Shown here: positions 62,147 through 64,000 of the stretch, one piece after another
Layout: every line of letters starts with the position of its first letter
How positions within the stretch are numbered: position 1 is the first letter of the stretch
Source of the DNA: Nocardioides kribbensis
GTDB lineage: Bacteria; Actinomycetota; Actinomycetes; Propionibacteriales; Nocardioidaceae
DNA: 64,000 nucleotides
Direction of reading: 5' to 3'
NCBI RefSeq assembly: GCF_015070375.1
Contig: NZ_JADCLL010000006.1
Coordinates: forward strand, 248,001 to 312,000
The notes under the pieces: model-generated
Told to the model about the DNA's origin: nothing
Seen by the model: only the letters and a program-made list of their open reading frames with translations
Database searches by the model: none
Program-made: the position numbers and the translations under genes

Positions 62147-62860
62147 ATGACGAAGACCGTCCGCACCACGACCGCCACCCTCACCGGCCGCACCCCCGGG
62201 CGTCGCCTGCGCCGCAGCCTCGCCGTCGCGGCCGTCGTCCCGCTGGCCCTCGGCCTCGCCGCCTGCGGCGACTCCGACGACGACAACGACGACGTCACCG
62301 CCCCGGCGCCCACCGCCACCGTCACCGAGACCGCCTCGGCCTCGCCGTCGACCGGCTCCTCCGACGACGCCTCCGACGACGCCTCGACCGGCGGCTCGGC
62401 CGGCGGCTCCGGCGACGAGCGCGCGCTCCTCGCCGCCGCGGCGACCGCCGTCGGCTCGGTGCAGGGCAGCACGCTCTTCTCCATCGACCGCGACGACGCC
62501 GGCGGCTGGGAGATCACCGTCGTCGACGGTCAGGGCGTCGAGAACGACGTGGTCGTCTCCGCCGACGGCTCCTCGGTCGAGCGCGGCCCCGACGTCGACC
62601 AGGACGACGCCGACGACCAGGACGACCTCGCCGAGCGCCAGCAGCTGCTGAACGACGTGCAGGTCGACTACCGCCAGGCCGTCGAGGCCGCCCGCGGCGA
62701 GGTCGCCGGCGGCGTGGTCGAGGACGTCGACCTCGACCTGGAGAACGGCGCGGCCGAGTGGGAGGTCCAGGTGCAGGACGGCACCACCGAGCAGACCGTG
62801 CGCATCGACGCCGTCTCCGGCGACGTCAGCGGCACCGAGACCGACAACGACGACGACTGA
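62147..62860 (+). CDS. Lipoprotein with PepSY-like C-terminal domain
   Basis: A 237-aa exported protein: signal peptide with lipobox LGLAAC (Cys41), an Asp/Ser/Thr-rich linker, then a region (AAATAVGSVQGSTLFSIDRDDAGGWEITVVDGQGVENDVVVSADG ... EVAGGVVEDVDLDLENGAAEWEVQV) with two PepSY-like halves and a very acidic tail (TDNDDD). PepSY domains often modulate proteases or bind ligands outside the cell. ATG at 62147 follows CAGGAG by 7 nt. Confidence 0.84.
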   Translation: MTKTVRTTTATLTGRTPGRRLRRSLAVAAVVPLALGLAACGDSDDDNDDVTAPAPTATVTETASASPSTGSSDDASDDASTGGSAGGSGDERALLAAAATAVGSVQGSTLFSIDRDDAGGWEITVVDGQGVENDVVVSADGSSVERGPDVDQDDADDQDDLAERQQLLNDVQVDYRQAVEAARGEVAGGVVEDVDLDLENGAAEWEVQVQDGTTEQTVRIDAVSGDVSGTETDNDDD

Positions 62861-62894
62861 CCGCACCCCCGCGCCCTCCGGGCGCCCCCCGGCC

Positions 62895-62929
62895 GGACCG
62901 GGCCCGTCGCTGCGTGACGGGCCCGGTCC
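62895..62929. terminator. Bidirectional terminator between PepSY lipoprotein and MerR genes
   Basis: Perfect 14-bp arms (GGACCGGGCCCGTC / GACGGGCCCGGTCC) around a 7-nt loop, followed on the plus strand by TTCGTCGTC. It separates the two convergent genes. Confidence 0.8.
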
Positions 62930-62959
62930 TTCGTCGTCCGGCCCCGGCGGGGTGGGTCG

Positions 62960-63409
62960 TCAGGGGAGGTGGCGGCCGAGGAGGTCGAGGAACTCGTCGG
63001 CCATGGCGAGCTGCCGCACGAGCTTCTCGCGGCGGGCGGCCGCCTCGGCCTGCACGGCGGCGAGCCGCTCGCGGGCCGCGGCTCGCGGGGCGCCGGGGCC
63101 CGTGTCGGGGCCGGGGCCCTCCTCGGCGAGCAGGTCGAGGTCGGCCAGGGCGGCGCCCATCTCCTCGAGACTGAAGCCGAGCGGCTTCATGCGGCGGATG
63201 AGCAGGATCCGCTCGACGTCGCGCTCGGTGTAGAGCCGGAAGCCGCCGTCGGTGCGGCCGGAGGGGCGCAGCAGGCCCACCTCGTCCCAGTGGCGCAGGC
63301 TGCGCAGCGACAGGTCGGTGCGGGTGGCGACCTCACCGATGTGCATGGCGCGCGTCTCCGGGATCGGGTCGGACGGGTCGGCCGCGGGGCCGGCGGTCTC
63401 CTCGCTCAC
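62960..63409 (-). CDS. MerR family transcriptional regulator
   Basis: A 149-aa MerR-type regulator: [73 protein letters not shown], then a long coiled-coil helix ([36 protein letters not shown]). No Cys ligand cluster, so it is not an obvious metal sensor. GTG at 63409 follows GAGGAG. It is divergent from the SulP transporter gene, with a MerR-type promoter between them. Confidence 0.9.
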   Translation of the reverse strand: MSEETAGPAADPSDPIPETRAMHIGEVATRTDLSLRSLRHWDEVGLLRPSGRTDGGFRLYTERDVERILLIRRMKPLGFSLEEMGAALADLDLLAEEGPGPDTGPGAPRAAARERLAAVQAEAAARREKLVRQLAMADEFLDLLGRHLP

Positions 63410-63461
63410 CTGGGTCTCCTCGGTCGGTGGGTGTGCTCACTCAGGCGTCGAGCGGGAGCGA

Positions 63462-63494
63462 TTGCAACTCTACCCTCACGTAAGGGTAGGGTTG
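63462..63494 (+). promoter_or_regulatory. MerR-regulated promoter with 19-bp spacer
   Basis: TTGCAA (-35) and TAGGGT (-10) are 19 bp apart, the overlong spacing MerR activators require. The spacer is covered by an inverted repeat CAACTCTACCCT-N6-AGGGTAGGGTTG (one mismatch, 63465-63494). It points toward the SulP gene; the reverse strand also offers TAGAGT toward merR. Confidence 0.72.
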
Positions 63495-63638
63495 TGCTCA
63501 GACTTCCGCCGGCGACGACGCCGGCAGCGCGCCCGGCGCGCACCACCCTCCCATCCCGTCCATCGACGCCCCAGACCGCCCGCGCACGCCGCGGCGGACC
63601 AGGGAGTGCCGGTGTGCCCTGCCCCCGAACGGAGCCTC

Positions 63639-64000
63639 GTGACCACGACCCCCTCCCTGCCGGCCGACGTGCCGGACTCCCGCCCCGACGCCACGCCGCC
63701 GCCCCGCCAGCCCGGCGTCCGCGAGGCGCTGCGCTCCCCCGCGCTGCTGCGCACCGAGGTGCTGGCCGGCCTCGTGGTGGCCCTGGCGCTGATCCCCGAG
63801 GCGATCTCGTTCTCGATCATCGCCGGCGTCGACCCGCAGGTCGGCCTCTTCGCCTCCTTCACCATGGCCGTCTCCATCGCCTTCCTCGGCGGGCGCCCGG
63901 CGATGATCTCCGCGGCCACCGGGGCCGTCGCCCTGGTCATCGCCCCGGTGATGCGCGAGCACGGCTACGACTACCTCATCGCCACCGTGCTGCTCGGCGG
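63639..64000 (+). CDS. SulP family anion transporter (5' part)
   Basis: First 120 codons of a SulP/SLC26-type permease. After a Pro-rich cytoplasmic N-terminus the sequence reads [73 protein letters not shown], the typical first spans with the [12 protein letters not shown] and [13 protein letters not shown] motifs. The gene runs off the window. GTG at 63639 with a GGAG 4 nt upstream. The MerR-type promoter upstream suggests induction by the effector of the divergent MerR protein. Confidence 0.9.
   Translation, partial: MTTTPSLPADVPDSRPDATPPPRQPGVREALRSPALLRTEVLAGLVVALALIPEAISFSIIAGVDPQVGLFASFTMAVSIAFLGGRPAMISAATGAVALVIAPVMREHGYDYLIATVLLG

Overview
The window is chromosomal DNA of a very high-GC actinobacterium, most likely Nocardioidaceae (Nocardioides-like). 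This rests on strong G/C bias at third codon positions, many GTG starts, leaderless promoters with TAnnnT placed 6-7 nt before the start codon, IdeR/DmdR-type iron boxes, an actinobacterial ileS T-box, and gene orders known from Mycobacterium and Streptomyces (methyltransferase | sigE-rseA-htrA; dapE-LOG-DivIVA; HAD-GH65; ilvBNC behind a leader peptide). I see no prophage, insertion sequence, CRISPR array, tRNA or rRNA. It is a core-genome region.

Layout. 1-5.4 kb: end of a Ser/Thr kinase gene, then an iron-siderophore ABC importer (two permeases, ATPase, lipoprotein) with two iron boxes. 5.5-8.4 kb: ilvE, leuB, a 41-aa protein and a BCAA-rich leader peptide. 8.4-16.7 kb: methyltransferase, YczE-like membrane protein divergent from a MocR regulator, serA, an ABC-F protein, a secreted lipase, and a FrnE/DsbA-like protein. 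16.8-20.6 kb: ilvBNC (transcribed B-N-C) behind a complete leader-peptide attenuator. 20.6-27.7 kb: pterin dehydratase-VOC fusion, VOC protein, permuted FeS photolyase-like protein, S66 peptidase, kynU and an Eis-like acetyltransferase, bracketed by two related 84-bp repeat arrays. 27.7-35.2 kb: FUSC-type permease, an unknown membrane-anchored protein, ilvD, HAD phosphatase and GH65. 35.3-44.1 kb: DUF2505, OYE, pruA, a DUF6912-like protein, a WS/DGAT with an altered active site, and a cupredoxin-like lipoprotein/membrane protein/thioesterase operon. 44.1-46.5 kb: CpaE-like and CpaB-like genes divergent from a HTH gene. 46.6-55.3 kb: the htrA-rseA-sigE block, aminopeptidase, DUF3117, and the dapE operon. 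55.5-64 kb: CsbD and small-protein operon, membrane protein, TetR, VOC protein, T-box-controlled ileS, PepSY lipoprotein, MerR and the start of a SulP transporter.

Branched-chain amino acids are the unifying theme: ilvE, leuB, ilvC, ilvN, ilvB, ilvD and ileS lie within 62 kb. Control appears layered. Leader peptides with rare Leu/Val codons precede ilvB and leuB, the two leader promoters share an upstream 17-bp palindrome, and an AUC-specifier T-box precedes ileS.

The observations I consider most worth pursuing are: (i) two intergenic arrays with an identical 84-bp period and two fixed anchor motifs; (ii) the shared BCAA palindrome and the new leuB leader; (iii) two genes whose best-supported start codon is ATC; (iv) a photolyase-family protein with its two domains in reversed order; (v) four GCTGA repeats at exact 11-bp phasing upstream of a lipoprotein operon.
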